A stretch of DNA of 64,000 nucleotides. Origin: Chloroflexi bacterium bin125 (GTDB lineage Bacteria > Chloroflexota > Dehalococcoidia > Bin125). Location: NCBI GenBank assembly GCA_002239025.1, contig MPNM01000004.1:112667-176666 (forward strand). Direction: 5' to 3'. The notes beneath the pieces are model-generated. The model ran no database searches and was not told the DNA's origin. It saw nothing but the letters and a program-made list of their open reading frames with translations. The translations under genes and the position numbers were made by a program. Below, one piece after another: positions 33,426 through 42,548 of the stretch (positions are counted from its first letter, which is position 1; each line of letters begins with the position of its first letter).

Positions 33426-34067
33426 TCAGCGCCAAACCTTGGCCAGGTCGACAATCAAGCCCTCGGCAACACCCTCGCCGCTGAGGGAGTCGGGACGCTC
33501 CAGCCGGTCCGGCTCGTCGGTTCCCTCGCGATAGATCCAGGCGATCCCTTCGTCGGTGAAGGGGTCAATCAGCCAGCCAAGACGTGCCCCGGCTGCCATG
33601 AGTTCTAGCATCTTCTCCTGTTGCTTCTGAGATTCCTGCCCTGCTGACACTACTTCGACGACGAAATCAGGACATATCATCCAATAGCCCTCATCATCAG
33701 GCTGCATGTCCTGAATCGAGTGACTGCTAGCCCAGGCTGAATCTGGTGACCGGACCGAATCGCCTGGAAGTCGGAACCCGGTGCTTGAGTCAAAGACCAT
33801 GCCCTCTTCGTGCGTGGACCACCAGGCGTACAGCTGACCCGCCACGTGCATTGACCGGCTTCCGCCGATCGATCCAGTGGGAACTGAAATCTCCAGCGCT
33901 CCTTCTGTGTTGCGCTCGAAGCGCCAGGCATCGTTGAGGTTGCTGATCTCCATCAACATTTCATCGGTCAAGAATCCCGATGGCAGTCGAACAACTATCG
34001 GTGCTGCAGTCACCGCGGTACCGGAAGAGCGGGTCTGTTGCTTCGGTTTGGGAGGCGCCTGGACCAT
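33426..34067 (-). CDS. Uma2 family (DUF820) putative nuclease-fold protein
   Basis: A 213-residue protein with the restriction-endonuclease-like fold of the Uma2 family. Characteristic segments are FRLPGDSVRSPDSAWASS (active-site Asp in the PDxA motif), CPDFVVEVVSAGQESQKQQEKM (E-x-V core), and MAAGARLGWLIDPFTDEGIAWIYR. The biological role of the family is poorly known. It lies 9 bases after leuD and 63 bases before mini-gene C, so it splits the leuD-leuB order together with the mini-genes. Confidence 0.85.
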   Translation of the reverse strand: MVQAPPKPKQQTRSSGTAVTAAPIVVRLPSGFLTDEMLMEISNLNDAWRFERNTEGALEISVPTGSIGGSRSMHVAGQLYAWWSTHEEGMVFDSSTGFRLPGDSVRSPDSAWASSHSIQDMQPDDEGYWMICPDFVVEVVSAGQESQKQQEKMLELMAAGARLGWLIDPFTDEGIAWIYREGTDEPDRLERPDSLSGEGVAEGLIVDLAKVWR

Positions 34068-34076
34068 GCCCTGATC

Positions 34077-34667
34077 CTAGACAGTTACCGGTTTCGTCGT
34101 CGGACGATTGGACTCGTACTCCGAAATCAGATCGTCGTGTTCGAGCGTGAGCGAGATGTCGTCGAGACCGTTGAGCAGACGGTGTTTGACGAAGGGGGCG
34201 ATCTCGAAGGAGCGCGACCAGCCCCCCGGAGCCGTGACGGTCTGGTCGGCCAGGTTCACAGTGATTGGCGTGTTTGACTCAGACTCGACCATTCGCATCA
34301 GTTCTTCGACATCAGGCTGCGAAAGCTGGATGGTGAGCAGCCCCATCTTGGCGGAGTTGTTGCGAAAGATGTCGGCGAAGCTGGGTGCGATGACCGCCCT
34401 GACGCCCATACCCTGGATCGCCCAGACGGCGTGCTCGCGAGACGAGCCACAGCCGAAGTTCGGTCCGGCGAGCATGATGCTGGCGCCTTCGTACTGCGGC
34501 TGATTCGTGACAAAGTCGGGATCCTTGGCCCAGGCCTCGAAAGCGAACGGACCGTAGCCGGTCCGCTCGATGCGCTTGAGGTACTTGGCCGGAATGATCT
34601 GGTCCGTGTCAACATCGGAACGGTCAAGCGGCAGTCCACTGCCGCTGAAGGTGGTGACGGGATCCAT
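34077..34667 (-). CDS. leuD: 3-isopropylmalate dehydratase, small subunit
   Basis: A 196-residue partner of LeuC (15033-16433). The swivel-domain motifs are DVDTDQIIPAKYLKRIERTG, LAGPNFGCGSSREHAVWAIQ and the later FADIFRNNSAKMGLLTIQLS. It is first in a minus-strand run with Uma2, the mini-genes, leuB and the single-chain carboxylase. No structured leader like that of leuA is evident upstream. Confidence 0.95.
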   Translation of the reverse strand: MDPVTTFSGSGLPLDRSDVDTDQIIPAKYLKRIERTGYGPFAFEAWAKDPDFVTNQPQYEGASIMLAGPNFGCGSSREHAVWAIQGMGVRAVIAPSFADIFRNNSAKMGLLTIQLSQPDVEELMRMVESESNTPITVNLADQTVTAPGGWSRSFEIAPFVKHRLLNGLDDISLTLEHDDLISEYESNRPTTKPVTV

Positions 34668-34756
34668 GTGTTGCTCCTCCGAGAGTCAATGTCAGGCTGA
34701 TCAGAGCGTACTAGGGCGATGGCCACCGAGCGTTGCTCAGCCGATGCTTGGCGGGT

Positions 34757-34801
34757 CCGCTCACCGCTCCCTCTTGCAAGGGGAAGGCGGGGAATGGGGG
34801 C
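34757..34801. repeat. Degenerate double-hairpin repeat remnant
   Basis: CGCTCCCTCTTGCAAGGGGAAGGCGGGGA resembles the second hairpin and tail of the intergenic family but with a weaker stem. It directly precedes the stop of the hydrolase gene, between that gene and leuD. Confidence 0.35.
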
Positions 34802-34803
34802 GC

Positions 34804-35694
34804 TTAGTCCGCAAAGAAGTCCTTGAGCGCAGCTTCGGTTTCGTTCGGGAGTTCCTCGGGCAGGAAGTGGCCGCAGGGGAGGCCGACTCCAGTGACGTTA
34901 GTCGCCCAGCGATGCCAGGTCGCCATGAACCGGCCGCGTCGATTTGACTGCCGGCCTGCTCCCCAGATGACGAAAAGTGGGCAGGTGATCTTCTTGCCTT
35001 CGGAGCGATCGGCGCGGTCGAGGCGCAGGTCGTAGCGGGCGCCCGAGCGGTAGTCCTCGCACCAACTGCGGACGGTCTCCTGGTCGTTGGCGGCAGCGAG
35101 GTACTCGGCCATTGCGGCCTCGGTGAAGACGGTGTTGTCATCCTCGCCCGCCCAAGATCCGAGCATGCGCTTGAGGAAGAAATCGGGCGCACCGTTGATC
35201 AGCGTCTCGGGAAGCGGCGCAGGCTGAGCTAGGAAGTACCAGTGGAAGCCGCCGAGGCCGCCGGCGATACCCATCTGCTCGAACTGCTCGGCAGTGGGAA
35301 CGATATCGAGCAGCGACAGTTTCTCAACCCGCTCGGGATGGTCGAGCGCCAGTCGATACGAGACTCTGCCGCCGCGATCGTGTCCGGCTAGCGAGAAGGT
35401 ATCGAAGCCGAGGTCAGCCATCAAGTCGACCATGCATTGCGCCATGGTGCGCTTGGAGTAGGCCACGTCGCCGCCGTCTCCGGGCGGAGAGTCGCTGGCG
35501 CCGTAGCCAAGCAGGTCGGCGACGACCACGGTGTGCTGTTGGGCCAGGCCGGGCGCGATCTTGTGCCACATCGCGCTGGTCTGGGGATAGCCGTGGAGCA
35601 ATAGCAACGGCGGACCTGAGCCGCCGACTCGTGCGAAGATTGGGCCGGTCTTGTGCTCGCGGAAGCCGGGGAACAAGGTTTCGGTATTGGGCAT
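34804..35694 (-). CDS. Alpha/beta hydrolase, haloacetate dehalogenase-like
   Basis: The ATG at 35694 gives 296 residues; the longer frame starts inside a repeat. Features are the oxyanion region LLLLHGYPQTSAMWHKIAP, DLLGYGASDSP, nucleophile Asp in AGHDRGGRVSYRLALDHPER, and the catalytic His in PCGHFLPEE. An Asp (not Ser) nucleophile in GHDRGG with a WH in the halide-binding area is the pattern of fluoroacetate/haloacetate dehalogenases and some epoxide hydrolases. The substrate is not determinable. Neighbours (acetoacetate-decarboxylase-like and flavin oxidoreductase genes) suggest a small catabolic cluster. Confidence 0.8.
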   Translation of the reverse strand: MPNTETLFPGFREHKTGPIFARVGGSGPPLLLLHGYPQTSAMWHKIAPGLAQQHTVVVADLLGYGASDSPPGDGGDVAYSKRTMAQCMVDLMADLGFDTFSLAGHDRGGRVSYRLALDHPERVEKLSLLDIVPTAEQFEQMGIAGGLGGFHWYFLAQPAPLPETLINGAPDFFLKRMLGSWAGEDDNTVFTEAAMAEYLAAANDQETVRSWCEDYRSGARYDLRLDRADRSEGKKITCPLFVIWGAGRQSNRRGRFMATWHRWATNVTGVGLPCGHFLPEELPNETEAALKDFFAD

Positions 35695-35695
35695 G

Positions 35696-35790
35696 GGAGC
35701 CCCCTCCGTCACTGTGTGCCACCTCCTCCAGAGGGGGAGGTCTTGGGCGGGTTCGTGACACATCCCACAGAGGGGGATGTCTTGGTTGGC
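35696..35790. repeat. Divergent pair of short palindromes of the double-hairpin type
   Basis: CCCCCTCCGTCACTGTGTGCC-ACCTCCTCCAGAGGGGGAGGT is followed by GTTCGTGACACATCCCACAGAGGGGGATGT. The elements GTCAC/GTGAC and ACCTCC/GGAGGT or ACATCCC/GGGGATGT echo the family but are rearranged. The region forms the ribosome-binding side of the hydrolase gene. Confidence 0.4.
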
Positions 35791-35796
35791 AGCCTC

Positions 35797-36546
35797 CTAC
35801 AGGGCGACGGTGCCGCTGATGGCGGGCTGCATTGGGTCGCAGATGTAGCGGATCTTTGGCAGCGTGATGTTGGCCGTCGTGTAGCTGGCGACGATTGGGT
35901 AGACCGGTCGCAGGTCGGGTGCATCCCAGAAGTCGCTGTCGAAGGCGTCGATTTGTGCCTGGCCGCGGTCGGCTCGGCTGACTTCAAACTCGGGATCAAC
36001 CTGGACGAGCCAAGGCTTGGTCTCGCCGTCCCGCTCGATGTTTGCTAAGTGCATACCGGCCGTATAGAGCAAGTCACCGTTGCCAATCGGGACCGGGTCA
36101 ACAAGCTGTGCCGAGAGCACGGTCACATTGCCGTCGTTGACTTCGATCGACTGGCGGTCGTATCGCTGTCGCAGCATCGGTTCGCCGATGGTGATCGGGA
36201 AGCCCCAGCGCTCTTTCAGGGCCGAGGCCGCTTCACCCTCAGTGCAGACTGCGCGGGTGGGCAGTCCGCGCGGGCGAACCGCGGCGCGACACCCAACGCG
36301 GACGATGGCGATCGTGAACGCGCCTAACGGTCCATCCTCCGCCTTCATACCTATGACGTGAATCGTTGGCGGGATGGTCGGATGCAGCGCAGGCGGAATC
36401 AGGTCGGCCATAACTGCGTCGTCGATTTCGTAGATGACTGTAAGGACCTTGACGTTCGGCAAGGTCAACGCTTCCGTGTCCAACGAGGCCATCGTCGGTG
36501 CGTATTGGGTCAGCTTGGCGGGGTCGGCATTGCCATTGATCGGCAT
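35797..36546 (-). CDS. Acetoacetate decarboxylase-like family protein
   Basis: A 249-residue protein resembling the acetoacetate decarboxylase superfamily: VLTVIYEIDDAVMADLIPPA near the start, LGAFTIAIVRVGCRAAVRPR in the middle, and ERWGFPITIGEPMLRQRYDR in the region where true decarboxylases carry the Schiff-base Lys. Here I cannot place a matching Lys with certainty (a Lys precedes ERWGFP), so decarboxylation is not assured; relatives include aldolase-dehydratases. It sits between the dehalogenase-like and flavin oxidoreductase genes on the same strand. Confidence 0.6.
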   Translation of the reverse strand: MPINGNADPAKLTQYAPTMASLDTEALTLPNVKVLTVIYEIDDAVMADLIPPALHPTIPPTIHVIGMKAEDGPLGAFTIAIVRVGCRAAVRPRGLPTRAVCTEGEAASALKERWGFPITIGEPMLRQRYDRQSIEVNDGNVTVLSAQLVDPVPIGNGDLLYTAGMHLANIERDGETKPWLVQVDPEFEVSRADRGQAQIDAFDSDFWDAPDLRPVYPIVASYTTANITLPKIRYICDPMQPAISGTVAL

Positions 36547-36597
36547 CTGCGGCCTTTCGTTGTTGAGATTGGGCCAACCAGCGCGAGGCGCGAGCGC

Positions 36598-37737
36598 CTA
36601 GTCGCCGGCGGCCGGAGCAGCAGCGAGTTCTCGCGCTCCCGAGGTGGTGGCGGGCTTGTCGTCGGCAAAGTGTGGCATTACTTCTTCACCGAAGAGGCGG
36701 AGGCTGTCGAGCACCTGCTCCTGCGGGATCGTCTCCAACGCGTTGAGCAAGAAGTTAATCTGGTCAACGCCGCATGCTTCCCACTTCTTGATCTCTTCGA
36801 TCAAGCGGTCGGGGTTGCCGATGCAGACGCCCTCGGGCGCAGACGCGCCCTGGCCGGGGGTTTGCTCGGCCTGCTGTCGGCTGGCCGCGAGCAGACCGGG
36901 GTTCGGGTAACTGCGCGTCGGGTGGACTTCCCGAACCGGCAGCAACTGGGCGGCGAGGTAGCCGAAGGAGCCGGTCAGGCGACTGCCAGTCTTGATGCCC
37001 GTTTCGTTGTCGGGGTGGCAATAGAGGAAGTTGACCGTCGCAACGCGCTCGTTGACGAACGCGCCAGCCGGTTCGCAATCACGGATGATCCGGCGGTAGC
37101 GGTTGACTTTCTCCTCCTGCTCGGCGAATCCGCCGAAGGTGAGCCCCAGCGAACCCATGCCGCGTTCGGCGGCATCGACCTCGGTGCCCGGCGACGAGAC
37201 GGCGACCCACATCGGCGGGTGCGGTTTCTGGTACGGCTTGGGCAGGACGGCGCGGGTCGGCATCTTGAAGGCGCGGCCTTCGTAGCCAAAGCGCTCGTTG
37301 GTCCACATCTGGGGGATCGTGCGGGTGTACTCGTCCCAGGTTTCCTTGGTCTCGTCGGGATTGGCGTCCATGCCGCCCAGCTCTGTCCACGTGGCTGAGC
37401 GACCAGTGCCAAACTCGAGTCGCCCATCGGAAAGGATGTCGAGCACGGCGGCCCGCTCGGCGGCGCGGATCGGGTGGTTGAACTGCGGCACACAGACGAC
37501 GATGCCGTGTCCGACGCGGATCTGCTTGGTCTGCATCGCGCAGGCGGTCAGGAAGAGCTCTGGCGCTGAGCAGTGGGAGTACTCCTCGAGGAAGTGGTGC
37601 TCGACGGCCCAGACGGAGTGGAAGCCCAGTTCGTCGGCGAGCCTGACCTGCTCCAGGCAACGGTGATAGACCGTGTGCTCAATGTCGTTCTCCCAGGGTC
37701 GGGGAACAGAGATTTCGTAGAAGATGCCGAATTTCAT
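36598..37737 (-). CDS. LLM-class (luciferase-like) flavin-dependent monooxygenase, second member
   Basis: The ATG at 37737 gives 379 residues beginning MKFGIFYEISVPRPW; the long upstream extension is not supported. Family features are EQVRLADELGFHSVWAVEHH, the flavin-binding SDGRLEFGTGRSATWTELGG, and the C-terminal GNPDRLIEEIKKWEACGVDQ. It is of the longer, luciferase-alpha-like class (EHHFLEEYSHCSAP), distinct from the 19641 gene. It probably needs a flavin reductase partner not encoded here. The substrate is unknown. Confidence 0.85.
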   Translation of the reverse strand: MKFGIFYEISVPRPWENDIEHTVYHRCLEQVRLADELGFHSVWAVEHHFLEEYSHCSAPELFLTACAMQTKQIRVGHGIVVCVPQFNHPIRAAERAAVLDILSDGRLEFGTGRSATWTELGGMDANPDETKETWDEYTRTIPQMWTNERFGYEGRAFKMPTRAVLPKPYQKPHPPMWVAVSSPGTEVDAAERGMGSLGLTFGGFAEQEEKVNRYRRIIRDCEPAGAFVNERVATVNFLYCHPDNETGIKTGSRLTGSFGYLAAQLLPVREVHPTRSYPNPGLLAASRQQAEQTPGQGASAPEGVCIGNPDRLIEEIKKWEACGVDQINFLLNALETIPQEQVLDSLRLFGEEVMPHFADDKPATTSGARELAAAPAAGD

Positions 37738-37843
37738 GTCGTACGTCCTCACTCGCAGGGAGGTTGGGGCTGGTTCAAGAGGATGGTAGCGGACAGCGTA
37801 GGCTCCGCTCCCCCTCGCAGCGATTTCTGCACCAGCACCCATA

Positions 37844-37941
37844 CCGTCATTGCCGCGCTCCGACGCGGCAATCTCGCTGCATGTGGTACGGATGTCTGTG
37901 CTCGAAACCACGAGGACCTCGCGACAAGCGCGGGAATGACG
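37844..37941. repeat. Intergenic palindromic repeat, 'CGTCATTGCCGCG' family, full copy
   Basis: CCGTCATTGCCGCG, its partner CGCGGCAATCTCG and the distal CGCGACAAGCGCGGGAATGACGG reproduce the layout and ~98-base length of the copy at 963-1060. It lies between the flavin monooxygenase start and gyrA; no gene is seen from 37738 to 38173. Confidence 0.6.
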
Positions 37942-38074
37942 GGAAGCGGGCGTTGGGATGCCGCTTACATCACTTTGTGACGGCTCCATCGGATTGCAAG
38001 GAGATTGCGTCCAGCCGCTTTCACGGGCGAGTGAAGCGTCGGACCGGGGTTGCATTGTCTTGCCGATCGGGGGC

Positions 38075-38121
38075 GGGACCCCCTCAGCCTTCGGCAGCTC
38101 CCCCTGCGAGGGGGAGCGGGA
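38075..38121. repeat. Double-hairpin intergenic repeat copy
   Basis: GGGACCCCCTCAGCCTTCGG leads into the first hairpin GCC-TTC-GGC and the second CTCCCCC-TGCGAG-GGGGAG. It lies about 50 bases beyond the gyrA stop and may also act as its transcription end. Together with 37844-37941 it makes this 436-base gap a repeat-only region. Confidence 0.6.
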
Positions 38122-38173
38122 AAATGGGGATCTATGCCTCAGGGTGAGGTACTCCCAGCGATAACAGTGCTGG

Positions 38174-40645
38174 CTAGGTTCGCTGGCCGAATTCTCGGCT
38201 GGTGTCGACGACGGCGATGGCGGCGATTCCTTCTTCGGAGGACATGACTTTGACGCCCTTTGAGGATCGGCCTACCTGACGGATTTGTTGGATCTCGGTG
38301 CGGAGAATCTTGCCTCCGGCGGAGATCACGACCAGCTCTTCGTCGCCCCGGACGACAGCCATCCCGACGACCGGTCCGGTTTCGTCGGAGACTTTGTGTC
38401 CGATCATGCCCTTGCCGCCGCGGCCCTTGGTTGGGTATTCGGACTCGGGGGTGCGCTTGCCGAAGCCGATGGCGGTAACGGTCAGTACTTCGGTGTCGGG
38501 ATCAACGGTTTGCAGGCCAATCAACGCACCGCCGACAGGAATGTTGATGCCGCGGACACCGCCGCTGATTCGCGAGGCCTCGCGCAAGGAGTCGATAGCG
38601 AAGCGGACGGTGCGACCATCGGCGCCCGTGACGATGACGTCTTCACCTGCCTTGGCGAACGTCGCCTCGACGAGCTCATCGTCGTCGCGCAGATTGAAGG
38701 CAAGCAACCCGCTGCGCCGGACGTTCATGAAACGTTTGAGTTCGGTCTTCTTCACGTAGCCCTGGCGCGTGCCGAGGATGATGTAGTCGTCCTCGAAGGA
38801 TTCGACCGGGATGATCGTGGTGACGTGTTCGTCGAGTTGGAGGTCGACCACGTTACGGACGGGCAGGCCTCTCCATTCGCGGGAGCGGGCTTCGACCTCG
38901 TGGGCCTGGAGACCGTAGACGCGGCCTCGCGAGGTGAACATGAGCAGGTGGTCGTGGGTGTCGCAGGCGACCAGTCGGTGCGGGGCTTCGACGGTGGTGG
39001 CGCCGTTCTTGCGCTCGATGCCCTTGACGCCTTTGCCGCCGCGGCGCTGCGAGCGGAAGGCGTCAACCGGCTGGCGTTTGATGTAGCCGTGCCGAGTCAG
39101 TGTGACGACGGATGACTGGTGCGGAACCAGGTCGGCGGCGGAGAAGTTGTCGACCGACTTCTCGATCACGCGGGTTCTGCGTTCCTCGCCGTAAGTCTCG
39201 ACGAGTTCGTCCATGTCTTCTTCGATCAAACCGTCGATCTTCTTCTCGTCGTCCAGCAGCCCCTGGAGATACTCGATTGTTGCCGTGAGCTCGTCGTATT
39301 CCTCTTGCAGCTTGGTCCGCTCGAGTTGCGCGAGTCGTCGGAGCTGCATCTCCAACACCGCTTGCGCCTGTCGCTGCGTCAGATCGAACGGGTCTTCTTG
39401 CAAGCGATCACGTGCGGCCTCAGCAGACTCCGCCGCGCGGATGGTTGCGATAATGGCGTCGATCTGGTCAATCGCTTTGAGCAGGCCCTCAACGATGTGG
39501 TGACGATCCTGAGCCTTTTCAAGCTCGTACGTAGTCCGCCGAGTGATGATTGTGCGGCGATGACGAATGAACTCGCGTAGTAGTTGGAACAGTGTCATCG
39601 TGCGCGGTCGGTTGTCGACCAGGGCGACGAAGTTGCCGCTGTACTGCACCTGCAACGAAGTCGATTTGTAGAGCTGGGAGAGAATCGTCTGGACATGACC
39701 GTCGCGGGTCAGTTCAACGACGAGGCGCATACCGTGGCGGTCGGATTCGTCTCGAAGGTCGCGGATGCCTTCGATTTTCTTATCGCGAACGAGGGCAGCG
39801 ATTTGCTCGATGATCCGCACCTTGTTTCCCTGGTAGGGAATCTCGGTGAAGACGATCTGGACGCGGTTGCCGGTTGTCGTCTCTTCCAGGTGCTGTTGGG
39901 CGCGAACGGTGAATCCGCCTCGGCCCGTGCCGTAGAGTCGGCGCAGGTCTTCTCGGTCCTCGCCGGCGAAGATGTTTCCGGAGGTAGGGAAGTCTGGGCC
40001 CTGGATGTGCTGCAGGATGTCGTCGAGGGTGGCCTGCTCGTCATGGAGAATCGTCTTGACGGCGCCGGCGAGCTCGGCGAGGTTGTGCGGCGGAATGTCG
40101 CAGGCCATGGCGACGGCGATGCCGGCCGCTCCGTTGAGGAGCAGGTTGGGCGCGCGGCCAGGCAGTACGGTTGGCTCGTTGAGCGACTCGTCGAAGTTCG
40201 GAGCGAAGTCGACGGTGTCTTTGTCGAGGTCGGCCAGTAGCTCTTCCGCGATTCGCGAGAGTCTGGCTTCCGTATAACGCATCGCTGCGGGCGGATCGTT
40301 ATCTATTGATCCAAAGTTGCCCTGACCATCAATAAGCATGTGACGCAGCGAGAAGTCCTGCGCCATACGTACCATTGCGTCATATACGGGTTGGTCAGAG
40401 TGCGGGTGATACTTACCCAGCACTTCGCCGACGATACGGGCGGACTTGCGGTGCGGTTGATTGGCCCGCATGCCGAGATCGTCCATTGCATAGAGAATCC
40501 GGCGTTGGACCGGTTTGAGTCCGTCGCGAGCATCGGGCAGCGCGCGCGACACGATCACGCTCATCGCGTAATCGAGATATGAGGAACTCATCTCCTCAAC
40601 GAGAGTACGGTTGCGCTGTCCTGGGGAGGTTTGTTCAGTAACCAA
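38174..40645 (-). CDS. gyrA: DNA gyrase subunit A
   Basis: An 823-residue type II topoisomerase A subunit. The start is a TTG at 40645, supported by GGAG seven bases upstream; the first in-frame ATG (residue 19) would remove part of the conserved N-terminus. The catalytic Tyr is Y124 in [10 protein letters not shown], the breakage-reunion core runs to about 500, and the C-terminal beta-pinwheel carries a GyrA-box QRRGGKG, which argues for gyrase rather than topoisomerase IV. The quinolone region reads [10 protein letters not shown] (80-89), with Ser, Gln and Pro where E. coli has G81, S83 and A84. gyrB is not in the window. Confidence 0.95.
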   Translation of the reverse strand: MVTEQTSPGQRNRTLVEEMSSSYLDYAMSVIVSRALPDARDGLKPVQRRILYAMDDLGMRANQPHRKSARIVGEVLGKYHPHSDQPVYDAMVRMAQDFSLRHMLIDGQGNFGSIDNDPPAAMRYTEARLSRIAEELLADLDKDTVDFAPNFDESLNEPTVLPGRAPNLLLNGAAGIAVAMACDIPPHNLAELAGAVKTILHDEQATLDDILQHIQGPDFPTSGNIFAGEDREDLRRLYGTGRGGFTVRAQQHLEETTTGNRVQIVFTEIPYQGNKVRIIEQIAALVRDKKIEGIRDLRDESDRHGMRLVVELTRDGHVQTILSQLYKSTSLQVQYSGNFVALVDNRPRTMTLFQLLREFIRHRRTIITRRTTYELEKAQDRHHIVEGLLKAIDQIDAIIATIRAAESAEAARDRLQEDPFDLTQRQAQAVLEMQLRRLAQLERTKLQEEYDELTATIEYLQGLLDDEKKIDGLIEEDMDELVETYGEERRTRVIEKSVDNFSAADLVPHQSSVVTLTRHGYIKRQPVDAFRSQRRGGKGVKGIERKNGATTVEAPHRLVACDTHDHLLMFTSRGRVYGLQAHEVEARSREWRGLPVRNVVDLQLDEHVTTIIPVESFEDDYIILGTRQGYVKKTELKRFMNVRRSGLLAFNLRDDDELVEATFAKAGEDVIVTGADGRTVRFAIDSLREASRISGGVRGINIPVGGALIGLQTVDPDTEVLTVTAIGFGKRTPESEYPTKGRGGKGMIGHKVSDETGPVVGMAVVRGDEELVVISAGGKILRTEIQQIRQVGRSSKGVKVMSSEEGIAAIAVVDTSREFGQRT

Positions 40646-40683
40646 GCGCTGGCTCCGGCATTCGTGCTGGGACTCTTATGTTA

Positions 40684-41364
40684 TCACAATTCGCTCAATG
40701 TTTCTGGCTCGATCACCAGCGTTTCAGGCTCGCGCGCGACCTCTCGCCAACCGGCCGGAATCGGGTTCGCAACTGACTGGGAACCGTCGATCAATGTCAT
40801 CACTTGGCGGCGGTAGACGTTGTGCCAGACGGTCGTCCCGTCTCGCTGCATCAGCGAATCGAACCACCATGCGTAGACCGCTTCGGGACGGCGCAGTTGT
40901 GGTCGAAGCTGCAGCCGCTCACCGAGTTCGTGCGAGCCAACCAGCGCATAGCGGGAGCCTTCGGTCGCCGAGATGATGTTGAGCTGCTCGGGCGTCAGCC
41001 ACTGCAACCAGGTCAGGCAGATCGCGCCGGGGCGAGCGGCGAGCGTGACCGGGACGTAGCCTTTTCGCGAGCGGATTGGGCAGTAGGCGACATCGAAGTC
41101 GTGGAGGATGGTGGGGATCGTTGGCACGCCCTGCAGATCGGCCGGTGTGCCAGCGAGCTTGTCCTGAAGCTGGCGCGGATATCCGTTGCTGCCCACCGCC
41201 AGCAGCGGGATGCGACCGGATGTATCTGGCCGGGTCCACATCGGCCAACTCTTGCCGGCGCGGTACAGAAAGGGACCGCGATTGGGTCGATTGCGGGCAT
41301 CGGGATAGAGCGCGGGCACTTCGGCCAGGCTGGGCCAGGTGCAAACGTGGGATGTCACAGGCAT
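40684..41364 (-). CDS. Uncharacterised protein with VGSN motif
   Basis: From the ATG at 41364 (GAGGGG just upstream) the protein has 226 residues; the longer frame would overlap the divergent aldo/keto reductase gene. The segment PLLAVGSNGYPRQLQDKLAG resembles the YGSN phosphate/oxyanion loop of gamma-glutamylcyclotransferase-like folds, and HDFDVAYCPIRSRKGYVPVT follows, but the catalytic Glu context is unclear. The C-terminus is hydrophilic. I do not assign a function. It is 38 bases from the gyrA start on the same strand, so it could precede gyrA on a transcript. Confidence 0.7.
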   Translation of the reverse strand: MPVTSHVCTWPSLAEVPALYPDARNRPNRGPFLYRAGKSWPMWTRPDTSGRIPLLAVGSNGYPRQLQDKLAGTPADLQGVPTIPTILHDFDVAYCPIRSRKGYVPVTLAARPGAICLTWLQWLTPEQLNIISATEGSRYALVGSHELGERLQLRPQLRRPEAVYAWWFDSLMQRDGTTVWHNVYRRQVMTLIDGSQSVANPIPAGWREVAREPETLVIEPETLSEL

Positions 41365-41449
41365 GCCCCTCACGCTAGCGGTGCTGATGCTGCTAGCCGG
41401 TTGCACGGGTAGGCTCACGTGCAGAGTTCGTGAGAGCGAGGGTCTGGCG

Positions 41450-42448
41450 ATGATGCGATACCGACGACTGGGGCGGACAGGATTGGTTGTGTCGGAGATT
41501 GGTCTGGGCGGCGGTGGGATTGGCCATGTCTGGGGCGAGACCACGGATGAGGAAATCGGAGAGACGATCGCTCTGGCGATGCGCGAGGGGATCAACTTCT
41601 ACGATGTCGCGCCGTCGTACGGCAATGGAGCCGCAGAGGTCAACCTCGGTCGGGCCCTGCTGGAGGCCAAGGATCACCGTGGCGAGCAGATGTTGGTGGC
41701 GACCAAGGTGTCGTTGAGCGAGGACGATCTGGCCGACATCCCTGCGGCCGTCGAGCGAGGCATTCACGAGTCGCTGGAACGGCTGCGTCGCGAGCGCATC
41801 GATGTCTTCCAGTTGCACAACACGATTACTCCGGAGCGAGGCATGTATCGGCGCTCTGTCGGCGTCGCCGATGCCATGTTGGCGGTCGAGACGTTGCACC
41901 GTCTGCGACAGGACGGCTTGACTCGCTTCGTCGGCATTACGGGCATGGGTGACGCGGCTTCGGTCCGACAGGTGTTGCGCGATGGTTCGCTGGACACGGT
42001 GCAGGTCTACTACAACCTGCTCAACGACTCAGCCGCTCGGCCGTTGCCTGATGGTTCATCGCTGCACGATCACGGTCAGTTACTGTCGCTGGCCTCCCAG
42101 CTGGGGATCGGCGTGATCAGCATTCGCAATCTGTCCGGCGGCGCGATCTCGGCGGCGCTGGATCGAGATGTCGACCCCGAGTCCCTGGTGGCGGTCGATC
42201 ATCGGCGCGCTGCGACCCTCCGGTTCCTCGAGGCCGATGGCGTGCCGTTGTCTCAATGGTCGGCCCGCTTTGCACTGGAACAGCCGGCTGTCTCGACCGT
42301 GGTTCCGGGTGTGAAGAATGCCGCCGAACTGGCCGACCAGATAGCCGCCGTTGACTTGCCGTCGATTGCGGAGGCGGACCTGGCGCGCCTCGACGAGCTA
42401 CGAGAGACGGACTTCGGCGTTCGCCAGTCGAGCGATCGTGTGTTGTAG
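41450..42448 (+). CDS. Aldo/keto reductase
   Basis: A 332-residue NAD(P)H-dependent oxidoreductase. The start MMRYRRLGRTGLVVSEIGLG is typical. The catalytic Tyr is in FYDVAPSYGNG with the preceding Asp, the Lys in MLVATKVSLSE, and the His in DVFQLHN. GVGKN-like cofactor residues are in AVSTVVPGVKNAAELADQ near the end. It lies 100 bases upstream of rex on the same strand, which is suggestive because Rex regulates NAD(H)-linked genes, but no Rex palindrome was recognised. The substrate is unknown. Confidence 0.9.
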   Translation: MMRYRRLGRTGLVVSEIGLGGGGIGHVWGETTDEEIGETIALAMREGINFYDVAPSYGNGAAEVNLGRALLEAKDHRGEQMLVATKVSLSEDDLADIPAAVERGIHESLERLRRERIDVFQLHNTITPERGMYRRSVGVADAMLAVETLHRLRQDGLTRFVGITGMGDAASVRQVLRDGSLDTVQVYYNLLNDSAARPLPDGSSLHDHGQLLSLASQLGIGVISIRNLSGGAISAALDRDVDPESLVAVDHRRAATLRFLEADGVPLSQWSARFALEQPAVSTVVPGVKNAAELADQIAAVDLPSIAEADLARLDELRETDFGVRQSSDRVL

Positions 42449-42548
42449 ATATCAAACCACAGCAGTGGGATTGAGAATCCTGGTTTGTCGGCTAGGGGCA
42501 GGTCGGTTGTAGTCTTAGCCCCAAGTCGCGAGTGCTGAGAGTGGATGA

